Shown here: positions 8,676 through 17,434 of the stretch, in pieces
Layout: every line of letters starts with the position of its first letter
Position numbering within the stretch: the stretch's first letter is position 1
DNA from: Streptomyces sp. NBC_01235
GTDB taxonomy: Bacteria > Actinomycetota > Actinomycetes > Streptomycetales > Streptomycetaceae
Reading direction: 5' to 3'
Assembly (NCBI RefSeq): GCF_035989285.1
Contig: NZ_CP108513.1
Span: 2,294,001 to 2,358,000, forward strand
DNA: 64,000 nucleotides
Position numbers and translations under genes: made by a program
Notes under the pieces: model-generated
What the model saw: the letters and a program-made list of their open reading frames with translations, nothing else
The model's database searches: none
Told to the model about the DNA's origin: nothing

Positions 8676-8918
8676 GTGGCCCAGCGCACCGCAATCGGCA
8701 ACAAGCCGCGCTGGTTCCTGCACGAACTCGACCCGAAGCTGGCCGTTGCCTCTCGCGGCCTGCGCCGCCTGTACATCCTGGCCCAAGCCTTGATCCAGCA
8801 TCACAGGACGCTCGCGGCCATCGCTGCCGAATTGGTCGCGGACTGCCGCCGACTCCCTCCTTTGGATGCTGCAGCCGTCGTGGAGTGCATCCACGTGTAC
8901 GCGCGTGACCCCAAGTAG
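8676..8918 (+). CDS. Small hypothetical protein (80 residues)
   Basis: A GTG-started frame encodes a helical, Leu/Ala-rich protein (RWFLHELDPKLAV, LRRLYILAQALI, AAIAAELVADCRRL). Third codon positions are GC-rich as in real genes, but there is no convincing ribosome site. It may be a small gene or the tail of a decayed one. I do not recognise the family. Confidence 0.3.
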   Translation: MAQRTAIGNKPRWFLHELDPKLAVASRGLRRLYILAQALIQHHRTLAAIAAELVADCRRLPPLDAAAVVECIHVYARDPK

Positions 8919-9261
8919 TTCCAGAACCTCGGTGGCGTTGCACCGGGTCGATTCTGTCCAGGCCGCCTCCCCTTCGTCGTAGTGACGAGTCGTCACGAAC
9001 CGCAACGGTCAGCGCCTCGTTCTTGCGCGACCCGGCAGCACCTCGACGACCACCACATTGACGATGACGAACGCCCACATCGCCCAACGCGCCGTCCCCC
9101 GCAAGTAGGGAGCCAGGGACGACTGTTCGCTGCCGCCGCCCTCCAAGTGCACCGGTGTTACACACCTGGGCGCTGCCGTCGCGCCTTCGGCTGCGCGCGG
9201 AGACCACGCCTGGTGGAGCAATCGCGGCGGAGCTGCACCCGGCGATCCCACAACCGTTACA
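8919..9261. other. Intergenic region before the PaaX-like gene
   Basis: No gene is supported here. The only structured element is the palindrome GTGACGA-G-TCGTCAC at 8982-8996, a possible regulator site about 265 bases before the PaaX-like start. No clear promoter was found. Confidence 0.35.
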
Positions 9262-10266
9262 GTGATGCCGACCCTGTCCACCGCGCCGGAGCCGACCTTG
9301 CCGAACCTGTCCCACCTCGAGGAGATCTTCTCCGACGAGGGTGACGGCGCCGCCGGCCCCGTGCAGTCGCCCGGCTGGCAAAGCGACGTATCGCCGCAGG
9401 GGCTCACGGTGACATTGATCGCCGACTACACGTTCCCCGTCCGGGCGTGGTTGCCGTCGGCGGCGATCGTGGCACTGCTCGGAGAGTTCAACGTGACCGC
9501 GGGCGCCGCCCGTACGACGATCAGCAGGCTGATGCGCCGAGGGGTGCTGGAAAGCAGCAGGCAAGGACGGTACAGCTCCTACCGGCTGACATCGCAGGCC
9601 GCCGTCGATCTGTGGAGCGGCGCCAGTTCGATCGCCACCTTCACCACCCAACCCGACTCATGGGACGGTCGGTGGACACTGATCGCCTTCTCCGTCCCGG
9701 AACAGGAGAGCACGCGGCGGCGCGCACTGCGCACCGCGCTGCGGTGGCGCGGATTCGCGCCGCTGTACGACGCGCTCTGGGTGTCACCGCACCCTCTGAC
9801 CCCGAAGGGGCGGATCGAGGTGGCCGATCTGGCGCGGGGAGCGGTGACCGTGTTCCGCGCGCGGCAGGAGGAACTGGACACGGAGGCCGACCGCAACCCG
9901 GTCGAGGCGTGGGATCTGCCCGGCATCGCCGAGCACTACCGGGCTTTCATCGACCGTTGGAGCGGCCTGCTTCCGCACATCGGCACCGACCGTGTCACCG
10001 GTGCCGACGCGGTGCGCGCACGGACCGAGGTCATGCACGCCTACCGGCACTTCCCCATCCTGGACCCGCTGCTCCCCATCGGGCTGCTGCCGCCCGACTG
10101 GCCCCGGTCGCGGGCGCGGGAAGTCTGCGTCGCGGTGTACGACGGACTGCTCCAGCCGGCCCAGGACCATGTCCGCTCCGTAGTGACCCGATTCGCGCAG
10201 GGGCCGCACCCCGACATCAGGGCCCATACGATCGCCGGCATGAGTGCGGGTATCGGCCACGGCTGA
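9262..10266 (+). CDS. PaaX-family transcriptional regulator
   Basis: About 334 residues long. After an Asp/Glu-rich N-terminal extension comes a winged helix (VTAGAARTTISRLMRRGVLES, then GRYSSYRLT). The PaaX central and C-terminal domains follow (WDGRWTLIAFSVPEQ, TALRWRGFAPLYDALWVSP, HFPILDPLLPIGLLPPDWP). PaaX proteins repress aromatic (phenylacetyl-CoA) catabolism in known cases, but no paa genes are nearby, so its target is unknown. GTG 9262 and ATG 9265 are adjacent candidates and neither has a good ribosome site. It may control the divergently patterned cell-wall genes that follow. Confidence 0.85.
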   Translation: MMPTLSTAPEPTLPNLSHLEEIFSDEGDGAAGPVQSPGWQSDVSPQGLTVTLIADYTFPVRAWLPSAAIVALLGEFNVTAGAARTTISRLMRRGVLESSRQGRYSSYRLTSQAAVDLWSGASSIATFTTQPDSWDGRWTLIAFSVPEQESTRRRALRTALRWRGFAPLYDALWVSPHPLTPKGRIEVADLARGAVTVFRARQEELDTEADRNPVEAWDLPGIAEHYRAFIDRWSGLLPHIGTDRVTGADAVRARTEVMHAYRHFPILDPLLPIGLLPPDWPRSRAREVCVAVYDGLLQPAQDHVRSVVTRFAQGPHPDIRAHTIAGMSAGIGHG

Positions 10267-10792
10267 CGGCAGGCCGCCGCGAGTGTGATCGGGCGGGCTT
10301 CGAAGACGTCACACGGTGCCTCCAGCGCCTGTGATCTGTCGAATCCGCGTCGAAGACAACAGAGTTGGGTGCCAATGATTGACAGATCAGCGCCCGATCG
10401 GGAATGTACCTGTTGCAGGACAGGTGGGAACGCTCCCAGTGGTGCGGCACACGACGAGTGGAAGGAGAGGCACCCCTGCGCCGCTTCCGCAGAATCAACG
10501 CCTCCCCATCAGACAGGCGGGCAGGTGGGCGCGGAAGGCCGCTCCCACAATGAGTCACGGTTCGGCCGGTGTTCAGCGGCTCGCCGCGTCTCTGCAGGCA
10601 AGGCCACACCACGCCGATGACCACCACGGGCAGGACCGGAACGTCCTCCACTGTGCGCGATTCGCCGCTTGACCACCCCCACGACCACTCCCCCCACCAC
10701 CTGGGTCAGCCCCACCGCCGCGGCATCACCGACGCCTCTTCCCGGCGCCTGACCGAGTGGCGCTCCGCACACCCCCCACACCAGGAGTCTTC
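10267..10792 (+). other. 526-base intergenic region with a regulated promoter
   Basis: No coding sequence is supported. It carries a promoter and CebR-like operator at 10379-10438 and then a leader of about 355 bases before the Tat hydrolase gene. Confidence 0.5.
10379..10438 (+). promoter_or_regulatory. Promoter with CebR-like operator
   Basis: TTGACA at 10379-10384 is followed after 18 bases by AATGTA (10403-10408). TGGGAACGCTCCCA at 10425-10438 lies just downstream of the expected start. The 14-mer differs in one base from the known Streptomyces CebR box TGGGAGCGCTCCCA, and an identical 14-mer precedes the PL11 lyase gene at 20876-20889. This implies cello-oligosaccharide-type or related LacI-family control. 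Confidence 0.6.
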
Positions 10793-11677
10793 ATGACCAT
10801 GCAACGGCGTAGCTTCCTGACCCTGAGCGCGGTCGGAGCCGCTGGCGTAGGCATGTCCCTGCTCGGCATGGGCCAGGCGGGTGCCACCGCGCGGGCGGGA
10901 GCCCCGACCCAGCGGTTCGCGGTCGACGTGCGCCAGTACGCCTGGAGCCGCGGTAGCCGCCGGTGGACCACCTACGTCTACTACCCCGCCACCGGCGCCC
11001 TCGGTGGCTCCCCGGTCACCAACGCCCCCGTCGCCCAAGGCGTCTTCCCGGTCTGCGAGTTCATGCACGGTTTGAGCAGCAGCCCGCGGAATTCCCTGGC
11101 GATCATCCGCCCCCTGGCCGAGGCCGGCTTCATCGTCCCCGCCCCCCACTTCGCCAACCTCACTGGCCAGGACGTCTACAACGGCAACCAGTCCAAGGAC
11201 GTCTCCGAGGTCATCACCCGGACCCTCGCCCTCAACACGGCGAGCGACCCGCTGGCCGGCCACATCAACACAGCGGTCGGAGTCGGTGTCTCCGGCCACT
11301 CGATGGGCGGCATGACCACTCACGGCCTTCTCACGGCCTGGCCGGACGCACGGATCACCGCCGCGATCCCCATGTCCTGTGTGGACATGGGCAACCCGAG
11401 CACGTCGGTCCGCGCCAAGGTCCTGTTCACGCACGGCGACCGGGACGGAACGTGCCCGATCTCCTCCGCCCGCCAGGCGTACCGGGAACTGCCCGCCGGA
11501 AAGGCGTTCCTGACCTTCCGCGGCGCCGGGCACAGCAACTACTTCGGCGGCTCCCGCACCGTCAACACCTCCGTGGACTGGATGCGGTGGAGCCTCTACG
11601 GCGACACCGGGGCCCGCGACCGCCTTCGCGCCGACGCCACCTCCTCCACCACCACCTGGGAATCCGTCCTGAGCTGA
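10793..11677 (+). CDS. Tat-exported alpha/beta hydrolase (cutinase/PETase-like fold)
   Basis: 294 residues. The N-terminus MQRRSFLTLSAVGAA is a twin-arginine signal ending near AGATA. The hydrolase core shows GHSMGG with nucleophile Ser170, a probable acid in THGDRD, and the His in GAGHSNYF. YVYYPATG at the start of the fold is typical of the chlorophyllase/PET-hydrolase-like group. ATG 10793 has AGGAG six bases upstream. The catalytic domain is paralogous to the gene at 31048, which adds a lectin domain. It may cleave ester links in cell-wall polymers or cutin. The substrate is inferred only. Confidence 0.8.
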   Translation: MTMQRRSFLTLSAVGAAGVGMSLLGMGQAGATARAGAPTQRFAVDVRQYAWSRGSRRWTTYVYYPATGALGGSPVTNAPVAQGVFPVCEFMHGLSSSPRNSLAIIRPLAEAGFIVPAPHFANLTGQDVYNGNQSKDVSEVITRTLALNTASDPLAGHINTAVGVGVSGHSMGGMTTHGLLTAWPDARITAAIPMSCVDMGNPSTSVRAKVLFTHGDRDGTCPISSARQAYRELPAGKAFLTFRGAGHSNYFGGSRTVNTSVDWMRWSLYGDTGARDRLRADATSSTTTWESVLS

Positions 11678-11911
11678 GGAGCAACCACACGGCTCGGGTG
11701 CGCGCGTCCGCCGCGATCGCCGCGCATCCGGGCCGTGGAGGGTGCGTGGCCGCCCAAGGACGCCCGCGAGGTCAGCCGCCGCGCAATCGGCTGTGCACGT
11801 TTCCAGGCCGACGTGGACACCACCACCCGAACAGCGGGCGGCCGCTCCCACTCCTACAGATAGATCCACTTCGGGGCTCGACACCCTCGAGGACGCAAGA
11901 GAGGAAAGCAC

Positions 11912-13150
11912 ATGGTTTCACTAGCAGGGAAGATCAGAGTCACTTTCCTTGCCGTCCTGTTGACAGTTGCCGCATCTGTGTACGGCGCGGCGCATCAGGC
12001 ATCGGCCGATACCGTGGCACAGTCAAGCGCTTCTCAGATCGTGGCCGACATGGGCGCGGGATGGAATCTGGGGAACCAACTCGAAGCCACCACCAACGGA
12101 TACCCCAGCGAAACAGCGTGGGGCCAGCCGACAGTAACGCAGGCCCTGATCGACAAAGTGAGGGCGGCGGGGTTCAAGACGATCCGGATTCCGGTCTCCT
12201 ACCTGGGAGCCATAGGGGCCGGCCCGACTTACACGATCAACGCAGCCTGGCTGAACAGAGTCCAAGAAGTCGTCAACTACGCCTACAACAGAGGCCTGCA
12301 TGTGCTGATCAACATGCACGGCGACGGGTACAAGAGCGTCAACGGCTCCTGGCTGATCTGCGATTCCCCCTCCCAGACGACGATCAAGGTTAAGTACGAG
12401 AAGGCTTGGCAGCAGATCGCGAACAGGTTCAAGAACTACGACCAGCGCCTGATCCTGGAGTCCATGAACGAGGAGTTCGACGGGCAGTACGGCCGCCCGA
12501 CCCAACCGTGCTACTCGAACATCAACAGCTACAACCAGATCTTCGTGGACACCGTGCGGAAGACGGGCGGCAACAACAGTTCGAGGTGGCTGCTCGTGGC
12601 CGGCTGGAACACGAACATCGATTACACCGCGGGGAATTACGGCTTCGCCCTTCCGTCCGACCAGTACCGCTCCTCCTCCATTCCCGCAAGTGAGCGGCGA
12701 ATCATGATCTCCGTTCATCACTACAGCCCGTGGGACTTCGCCGGAGAGGAAAGCGGCACCATCACGCAGTGGGGCCGGGCAGCGACCAACCCGTCGAGGA
12801 CCTCGACCTGGGGACAGGAGGACTATCTGGACGCGCAGTTCAAGATGATGCGCGACGTATTCGTCACGAAGGGGTATCCGGTGGTGGTGGGCGAATACGG
12901 CGCCATCGACAAGTCATCCTTCGATTCGTCGAACAACAGGTATCGCGCGGACTTCGCACGGGCCGTCGCGGCCACCGCCAAGAAGTACGGCGCGGCCTCC
13001 ATCTACTGGGACAACGGTGCAACCGATCGGTACGGGTTCGGGCTGTTCAACCGGCGCTCCCTCACGGTCACCCAGCAGGGCATCATCAACGCCATCATGA
13101 CCGGCGTTAGCGGCAGTGTTGCCGGCGCCGACCTTCCGTCCGGCACGTAG
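11912..13150 (+). CDS. Secreted GH5 endoglucanase (cellulase)
   Basis: 412 residues with a Sec signal (VTFLAVLLTVAASVYGAA, cleavage near ASA-DT). A single GH5 TIM barrel follows, beginning GAGWNLGNQLEA. RIPVSYLG and INMHGDGY mark early strands. Acid/base Glu187 is in ESMNEEF, His residues in SVHHYSPWDF, and nucleophile Glu328 in VVGEYGA. No carbohydrate-binding module is attached. GAGAGGAAAG precedes the ATG. Codon use is slightly less GC-rich than neighbours. Substrate could be cellulose, mixed-linkage glucan or xyloglucan, since GH5 is broad. Confidence 0.88.
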   Translation: MVSLAGKIRVTFLAVLLTVAASVYGAAHQASADTVAQSSASQIVADMGAGWNLGNQLEATTNGYPSETAWGQPTVTQALIDKVRAAGFKTIRIPVSYLGAIGAGPTYTINAAWLNRVQEVVNYAYNRGLHVLINMHGDGYKSVNGSWLICDSPSQTTIKVKYEKAWQQIANRFKNYDQRLILESMNEEFDGQYGRPTQPCYSNINSYNQIFVDTVRKTGGNNSSRWLLVAGWNTNIDYTAGNYGFALPSDQYRSSSIPASERRIMISVHHYSPWDFAGEESGTITQWGRAATNPSRTSTWGQEDYLDAQFKMMRDVFVTKGYPVVVGEYGAIDKSSFDSSNNRYRADFARAVAATAKKYGAASIYWDNGATDRYGFGLFNRRSLTVTQQGIINAIMTGVSGSVAGADLPSGT

Positions 13151-13308
13151 CAGGACCCGAGTCTCGGCGGGTACGTACTTCGCGGGCGCGCGGTTGGGGC
13201 CGGGTGGCGATGCCACACGGTGTGCGATCTCGTCAACTGCGCGCCCACCAGCCGGAGAAGCTCCGTTGCTCCGCATCGGGGAGCACATGTGACAACCAGA
13301 GGACAGCG

Positions 13309-13503
13309 ATGTCTTCACCCGTAGCGAGCGGCGACAAGGTGTCTGCCGGACTTGTCCGGCGCGCTGAACTCAAGGCGTTCCTGCGCTCTCGCAGGGCCCG
13401 GCTCAAGCCCCAGGACATCGGCCTGCCCTCGTACGATCGGCGGCGGGTACCCCAGGGCCCCGGCGAGTTCCTGGCTCGCCCCACTTGGGGCGGTTGGCCT
13501 TGA
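13309..13503 (+). pseudogene. N-terminal fragment of a MmyB-like XRE-family regulator, cut by an insertion sequence
   Basis: The start ATG with AGAGGA upstream and the first 40 or so residues (LVRRAELKAFLRSRRARLKP, then GLPSYDRRR) match the N-terminus of the common Streptomyces helix-turn-helix regulators that continue with a LRREEVA motif. Here homology stops exactly where the insertion-sequence end begins (13453). The rest of the DNA-binding and ligand domains are missing. Confidence 0.65.
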
Positions 13504-14687
13504 GGATGAGGCCCGGAAGCAGGTGAACACGGCACCTGTGGATCATGGAGTTCTCTGCGCTTCAAGTCCACGAAGGTGCCGTGGCCGTTCCCTCATCATT
13601 CCCTGTCGCCACTCCGGCACCTCCGGCGCCCCTCATGGAAGCTCTCGGCTCGCAGGCTGTACGAGATCAAGTCCGGGCTTTGGTCGCCCAGTTCGAGTCG
13701 GTCACCGATCCGCGTGGGGTGAGTGGGGTGCGCTACAGGCTCTCCTCACTGTTGGCCCTGGTGGGCTGCGCGATGACGCCAACGGGCCACGTTTGCATCC
13801 CTGCGGCGGCGAAGTGGTGCCGGCGTGCCACCCCCGAGGAACTGGCCGCCTTCGGCCTGCCCTACCACCCGCTGCCGCGCCGCTACCGAGTTCCGAGCGA
13901 GAAGGTCCTGCGCTGCATCCTGGGGCGTCTGGATCCCGGCGAAATATGCGCGGCCGGCTACGACCACCTGCGGCCCGGTCCGCGCCTTCCCGCCTGCCGG
14001 AGCCGCTCATGCCCGACGGCGGAACCGAGCGCGAGCAGTGCCGGGGTCACCGGGCCGCCGCCCGAGCCGAACCGGTGCGTCCCCGGCGCCGGGCGATCGC
14101 GGTGGACGACAAGTGCCAGCGCGGCGCACGCCGACCGGACGGCAGCCGGGTCTTCGTGCCGTCCGCCGTCCGTCACGGCGACGGCATCACCCTCGACTCC
14201 CGCGAGATCGGCGCGAAGGCCAACGAAATTCCCGAGTTCGCGCCCCTTGCTCGATCGGATCGACGACGCCGACCTCGCCGGGACAGTTGTCACCGCCGAT
14301 GCCCTGCACGCCCAACGCAACCACGCCACCTACCTGCACGAACGTGGCGCCCACTACCTCTGACCATCAAGAACAACCAGCGCGGCCCGGCCCGTCAACT
14401 CCACGCTCTGCCCTAAAAGAAGATCCCCGTGATTCACCGCGACGACGACCGGGGCCACGGCTGCCACGAACAACGCCTCGTGCAGGTCGTCACCGTCGAC
14501 GGCCTACTCTTCCCGCACGCCGCCCAACTCCTGCGCATCCAGCGCCGCCACCTGGACTCGCGGACACCGGACCGTGCCTGCCGTGCTCGCCGCCGGACGC
14601 CGAGCCCACACCGAACGCCCACACGTCCTCACCCTCTACGGCATCACCTGATCAAACCGGACGACCCGAGCAAACGCCAGGGCCCTG
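13453..14687 (+). mobile_element. Degenerate ISAs1-like insertion sequence (left copy)
   Basis: The element is bounded by terminal inverted repeats CAGGGCCCCGGCG (13453-13465) and CGCCAGGGCCCTG (14675-14687), matching at 12 of 13 positions, and is 1235 bases long. The transposase starts near 13545. It shows the N-terminal associated domain (VTDPRGVSGVRYRLSSLLAL) and later VTADALHAQRNHATYL and a NNQ motif, but in at least three frames, so it is inactive. A 3' part homologous to the right copy ends LTLYGIT. No target duplication is visible at its ends. The family name rests on the domain pattern and end sequences. Confidence 0.7.
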
Positions 14688-14732
14688 TCCCCATCCCGGA
14701 GCCGGCACCACCAGTATTCGCTGGCTGGATTC

Positions 14733-14755
14733 TTGTATACAGGAAATCGATTTCC
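14733..14755. promoter_or_regulatory. Two adjacent palindromes upstream of the inserted metabolic cassette
   Basis: TGTATACA at 14734-14741 fits the core of a FadR-subfamily GntR operator. It abuts the perfect palindrome GGAAATCGATTTCC at 14742-14755. They lie just inside the left insertion-sequence end, before the FAH/metallo-hydrolase cassette. No GntR gene is in the cassette. Confidence 0.4.
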
Positions 14756-14849
14756 CTGATTGCAATCTACGGGCCAGATTAGGTGGGACCGCAATCGGGA
14801 GGACGTCTCCGTGACCTCTGCAGCCGCGTCGGCACCCTTCGTCCCTTCT

Positions 14850-15179
14850 CCGGACCGTTCGTATCGGCGCCCTTTCGGCAGCGGGCGAGACCAGGTTCCC
14901 GGGCCTCGTGGCCCCGGACGGCCGAGCGCTCGACCTGCGTACGGCGCTGGACGAGCCCGCGTTGACCACGCTCGCGCTCCTGGAGCGCTGGGACGGGGAG
15001 CGGAGTACACCACCGAGCTCGAAAGGCTGGACGAGGACACTCCGCACCCGCACATCTACGACCTGACGAAGCCCGAGAACGCCGACCAGTGGGCCACGTC
15101 CAACCCGATGAACGAAATGGTCGCCAAGGAAATGCTCAACGACGTCGACCGCGGCGTCTTCGTCGCTCCGCCGGTCTGA
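14850..15179 (+). pseudogene. Frameshifted remnant of a FAH-family protein fused to an unrecognised C-terminal fragment
   Basis: From about 14850 one frame reads RIGALSAAGETRFPGLVAPD and then LDLRTALDEPALTTLALLER, which resembles the N-terminal domain of fumarylacetoacetate-hydrolase-fold proteins. Near 15000 the homology moves to another frame (TTELERLDEDTPHPHIYD, ending VFVAPPV at the stop 15177-15179), which I do not recognise. The join looks like a deletion junction. Confidence 0.45.
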
Positions 15180-15271
15180 CCCCCATGACCCCGGGGGTCG
15201 GCGCACTCCCCCGCCTGCCATGCCGCCGAGCCCCCGGCCTGCGTCAACCCACCCAACTCCCAAGGACTGCC

Positions 15272-15349
15272 ATGCACTTCGCCACGTACGAACAGCACGG
15301 CCGCAGCCGCGTCGCCACCGTGATGGACGACGGACAGGCCGGGTCATGA
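15272..15349 (+). pseudogene. N-terminal FAH-family fragment (25 codons)
   Basis: ATG 15272, with AAGGA upstream, starts MHFATYEQHGRSRVATVMDD, a close counterpart of the N-terminus of the intact FAH protein at 16320 (VRFVTYADDDGDRVGVLHHD). It ends abruptly at a TGA overlapping the ATG of the next gene. It is either a leftover of an internal deletion or now acts as a leader that couples translation. Confidence 0.5.
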
Positions 15350-16305
15350 CCGACACCCCGGACACGAACTCCGCTCCTCCTCCCACAGCGGACGCGGCGG
15401 AACTCCAGGAGTTGCTTCCCGGGATCCACGCCTGGGTGCAGCCGGACGGGACCTGGTGGGTCAACAACGCCGGCGCGGTGGCCGGCGACGACGGGGTCCT
15501 GGTGATCGACACCTGTGCCACCGCGGCTCGCACCCGCCGCTTTCTCGACGCCGTGGACACGGCCACCGGCGGGGCGCCCGTCCGGCTGGCGATGAACACC
15601 CATCAGCACGGTGACCACACCTACGGCAACAGCCTCCTCCCCTCCACGACAGTGATCGTCGGGCACAGCCGGATGCGGGAAGGGCTTCAGGCCGACCCGG
15701 TCATCGACGGCTGCCCTCCGCTGTGGAATCCGGTCCCGGACTGGGGGCCGGTGACCCGCAGGCTTCCCGACATCTCGGCCGGCTCCGCACTCACCCTGCA
15801 CGTCGCAGGTCGGCGGATCGAACTGCTGCACCCCGGCCGCCCGGCGCACACCACCGGAGATCTGATCGCCTGGCTGCCCGAAGAACGCGTGCTGTTCTCC
15901 GGCGATCTGGTGTTCGCCGGAATCACCCCGCTGGTTTTCATGGGCTCGGTGGACGGGGCCCTCGCTGCGGTCGACTGGCTGGAGTCCCTGCGACCCGACG
16001 TCGTCGTCCCCGGTCACGGCCCGGTCCTCACCGGCACCGGCATCACCCGGGTCCTGGAGGAGCACCGCCGCTATTACCGGCTCATCCTCGACACCGCCCA
16101 GGACGGGCTCTCCCGGGGTCTGACGCCCCTGCAGGCCGCCCGCCAGGTCGACCTGGGCGAGTTCACGGGTTGGGGCGACGCCGAACGGATCGTGCTCAAC
16201 CTGCACCGCGTCTACGCCGACCACGCCGGCCGGGACCTCGACGTGATCGCCGCCTTCGGGGACGCGGTCGCCTGGCTCGGCCGCCCGATGCACACCTCCG
16301 TCTGA
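15346..16305 (+). CDS. Metallo-beta-lactamase-fold hydrolase
   Basis: 319 residues. The metal motif THQHGDH (HxHxDH) is followed by other expected ligands in HPGRPAHTTGD, FSGDLVFAG and VVPGHGPV. It lacks a signal peptide and is therefore cytoplasmic. ATG 15346 overlaps the stop of the upstream fragment. It is the first gene of a three-gene cassette with a FAH-family protein and an amidohydrolase, which suggests sequential ring or ester/lactone hydrolysis of a small molecule. No specific substrate can be named. Confidence 0.8.
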   Translation: MTDTPDTNSAPPPTADAAELQELLPGIHAWVQPDGTWWVNNAGAVAGDDGVLVIDTCATAARTRRFLDAVDTATGGAPVRLAMNTHQHGDHTYGNSLLPSTTVIVGHSRMREGLQADPVIDGCPPLWNPVPDWGPVTRRLPDISAGSALTLHVAGRRIELLHPGRPAHTTGDLIAWLPEERVLFSGDLVFAGITPLVFMGSVDGALAAVDWLESLRPDVVVPGHGPVLTGTGITRVLEEHRRYYRLILDTAQDGLSRGLTPLQAARQVDLGEFTGWGDAERIVLNLHRVYADHAGRDLDVIAAFGDAVAWLGRPMHTSV

Positions 16306-16319
16306 AGGGAAGCGCGACT

Positions 16320-17264
16320 GTGCGGTTCGTGACCTATGCCGACGACGACGGTGATCGGGTCGGCGTCCTCCACCACGACCAGGTCCATCCCCTGGGCCGC
16401 GGCGTCACGATGCTCGGCCTCCTGCGCGACGGCACCCTGCGGGCGGCCGGGGAGCAGGCCCTGGCGGCGCCTGCCGCGCCCCGGGCGGTCGGCGACCTTC
16501 GGCTGCGCGCGCCGATCCCCGATCCTCCCGCTGTGCGGGACTTCATGACCTTCGAACGGCACGTCGAAGGTGTCTCCAGACTCGGCGGACCCGACGCGAC
16601 CGTCCCCGAGCGCTGGTACGAGGCACCCGCGTTCTACTTCACCAACCCCTACGCGATCCTCGGCCCCGCCGACGACGTCCCCGTACCGCCCGGCTGCCGG
16701 ATGTTCGACCTGGAGCTGGAGGTCGCCGCCGTCATCGGCCGCACCGGTCGCGACATCCACCCCGGCGACGCCGACGCCTACGTCGCCGGCTACACCATCC
16801 TCGTCGACTGGTCGGCCCGCGACGTCCAGTTCGCCGAGATGCAGGTCCGGCTCGGCCCCACCAAGGGCAAGGACACCGCCACCACCCTCGGACCGGTCCT
16901 GGTCACCCCCGACAAGCTGCAACCCTGGCGCACCGACACCGCCTTCGACCTGGCGATGACCGTCGACGTCAACGGCGAACGGCTGGGACAGGACCGCTGG
17001 TCGTCCATGGCGTTCTCCTACGCCGACATGATCGCCTACGCCTCCCGTGGCACCGAGATCCGCCCCGGCGACGTCCTCGGCTCCGGCACCTGCGGCGGCG
17101 GCTGCCTCGCCGAACTGTGGGGTCGCGAAGGCCTGGACGCCCACCGCCCCCTGCAACCCGGCGACGTCGTCACCGTCACCGTCGAACAACTCTTCACCCT
17201 GACCACCCGCGTCGTCCCAGGAGCCGAGCCGATTCCCATCCCACCCGCACGACGGGGCCGGTAG
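16320..17264 (+). CDS. Fumarylacetoacetate-hydrolase (FAH) family protein
   Basis: 314 residues. It has an N-terminal small domain (RFVTYADDDGDRVGV) and a C-terminal FAH core. Metal ligands are seen in FDLELEVAAVIG (the ExE pair) and the Asp in VDWSARDVQ. The loop Lys is in GPTKGKDTATTLGP, and GSGTCGGGCLAELW marks the end of the core. GTG 16320 follows the previous stop by 14 bases and has GAAGGGAAG upstream. Such enzymes cleave C-C bonds or decarboxylate beta-keto acids from aromatic or sugar-acid catabolism. Two decayed relatives lie just upstream. Confidence 0.85.
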   Translation: MRFVTYADDDGDRVGVLHHDQVHPLGRGVTMLGLLRDGTLRAAGEQALAAPAAPRAVGDLRLRAPIPDPPAVRDFMTFERHVEGVSRLGGPDATVPERWYEAPAFYFTNPYAILGPADDVPVPPGCRMFDLELEVAAVIGRTGRDIHPGDADAYVAGYTILVDWSARDVQFAEMQVRLGPTKGKDTATTLGPVLVTPDKLQPWRTDTAFDLAMTVDVNGERLGQDRWSSMAFSYADMIAYASRGTEIRPGDVLGSGTCGGGCLAELWGREGLDAHRPLQPGDVVTVTVEQLFTLTTRVVPGAEPIPIPPARRGR

Positions 17265-17434
17265 GCCCAGTCCGTCCGGAACGGCGACCCCCGTGGGGTC
17301 GCCCTCGCCCGCCTGGCCGAACAAACGGTCACCACGCCCCCGAACACCCGTCGGCGGCCATCCTGCCGGTCCGGCAGACGTCGTAGCCGTGAAGCCCGAA
17401 ACCAGTACACGTCCAGCATTGCGAGGAGAGTCCT

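Noticed and set aside
12024..12037. AAGCGCTT core near the start of the GH5 gene
   Set aside because: It is within the signal-peptide coding region, with no conserved flanks like the sites at 230 and 1073.
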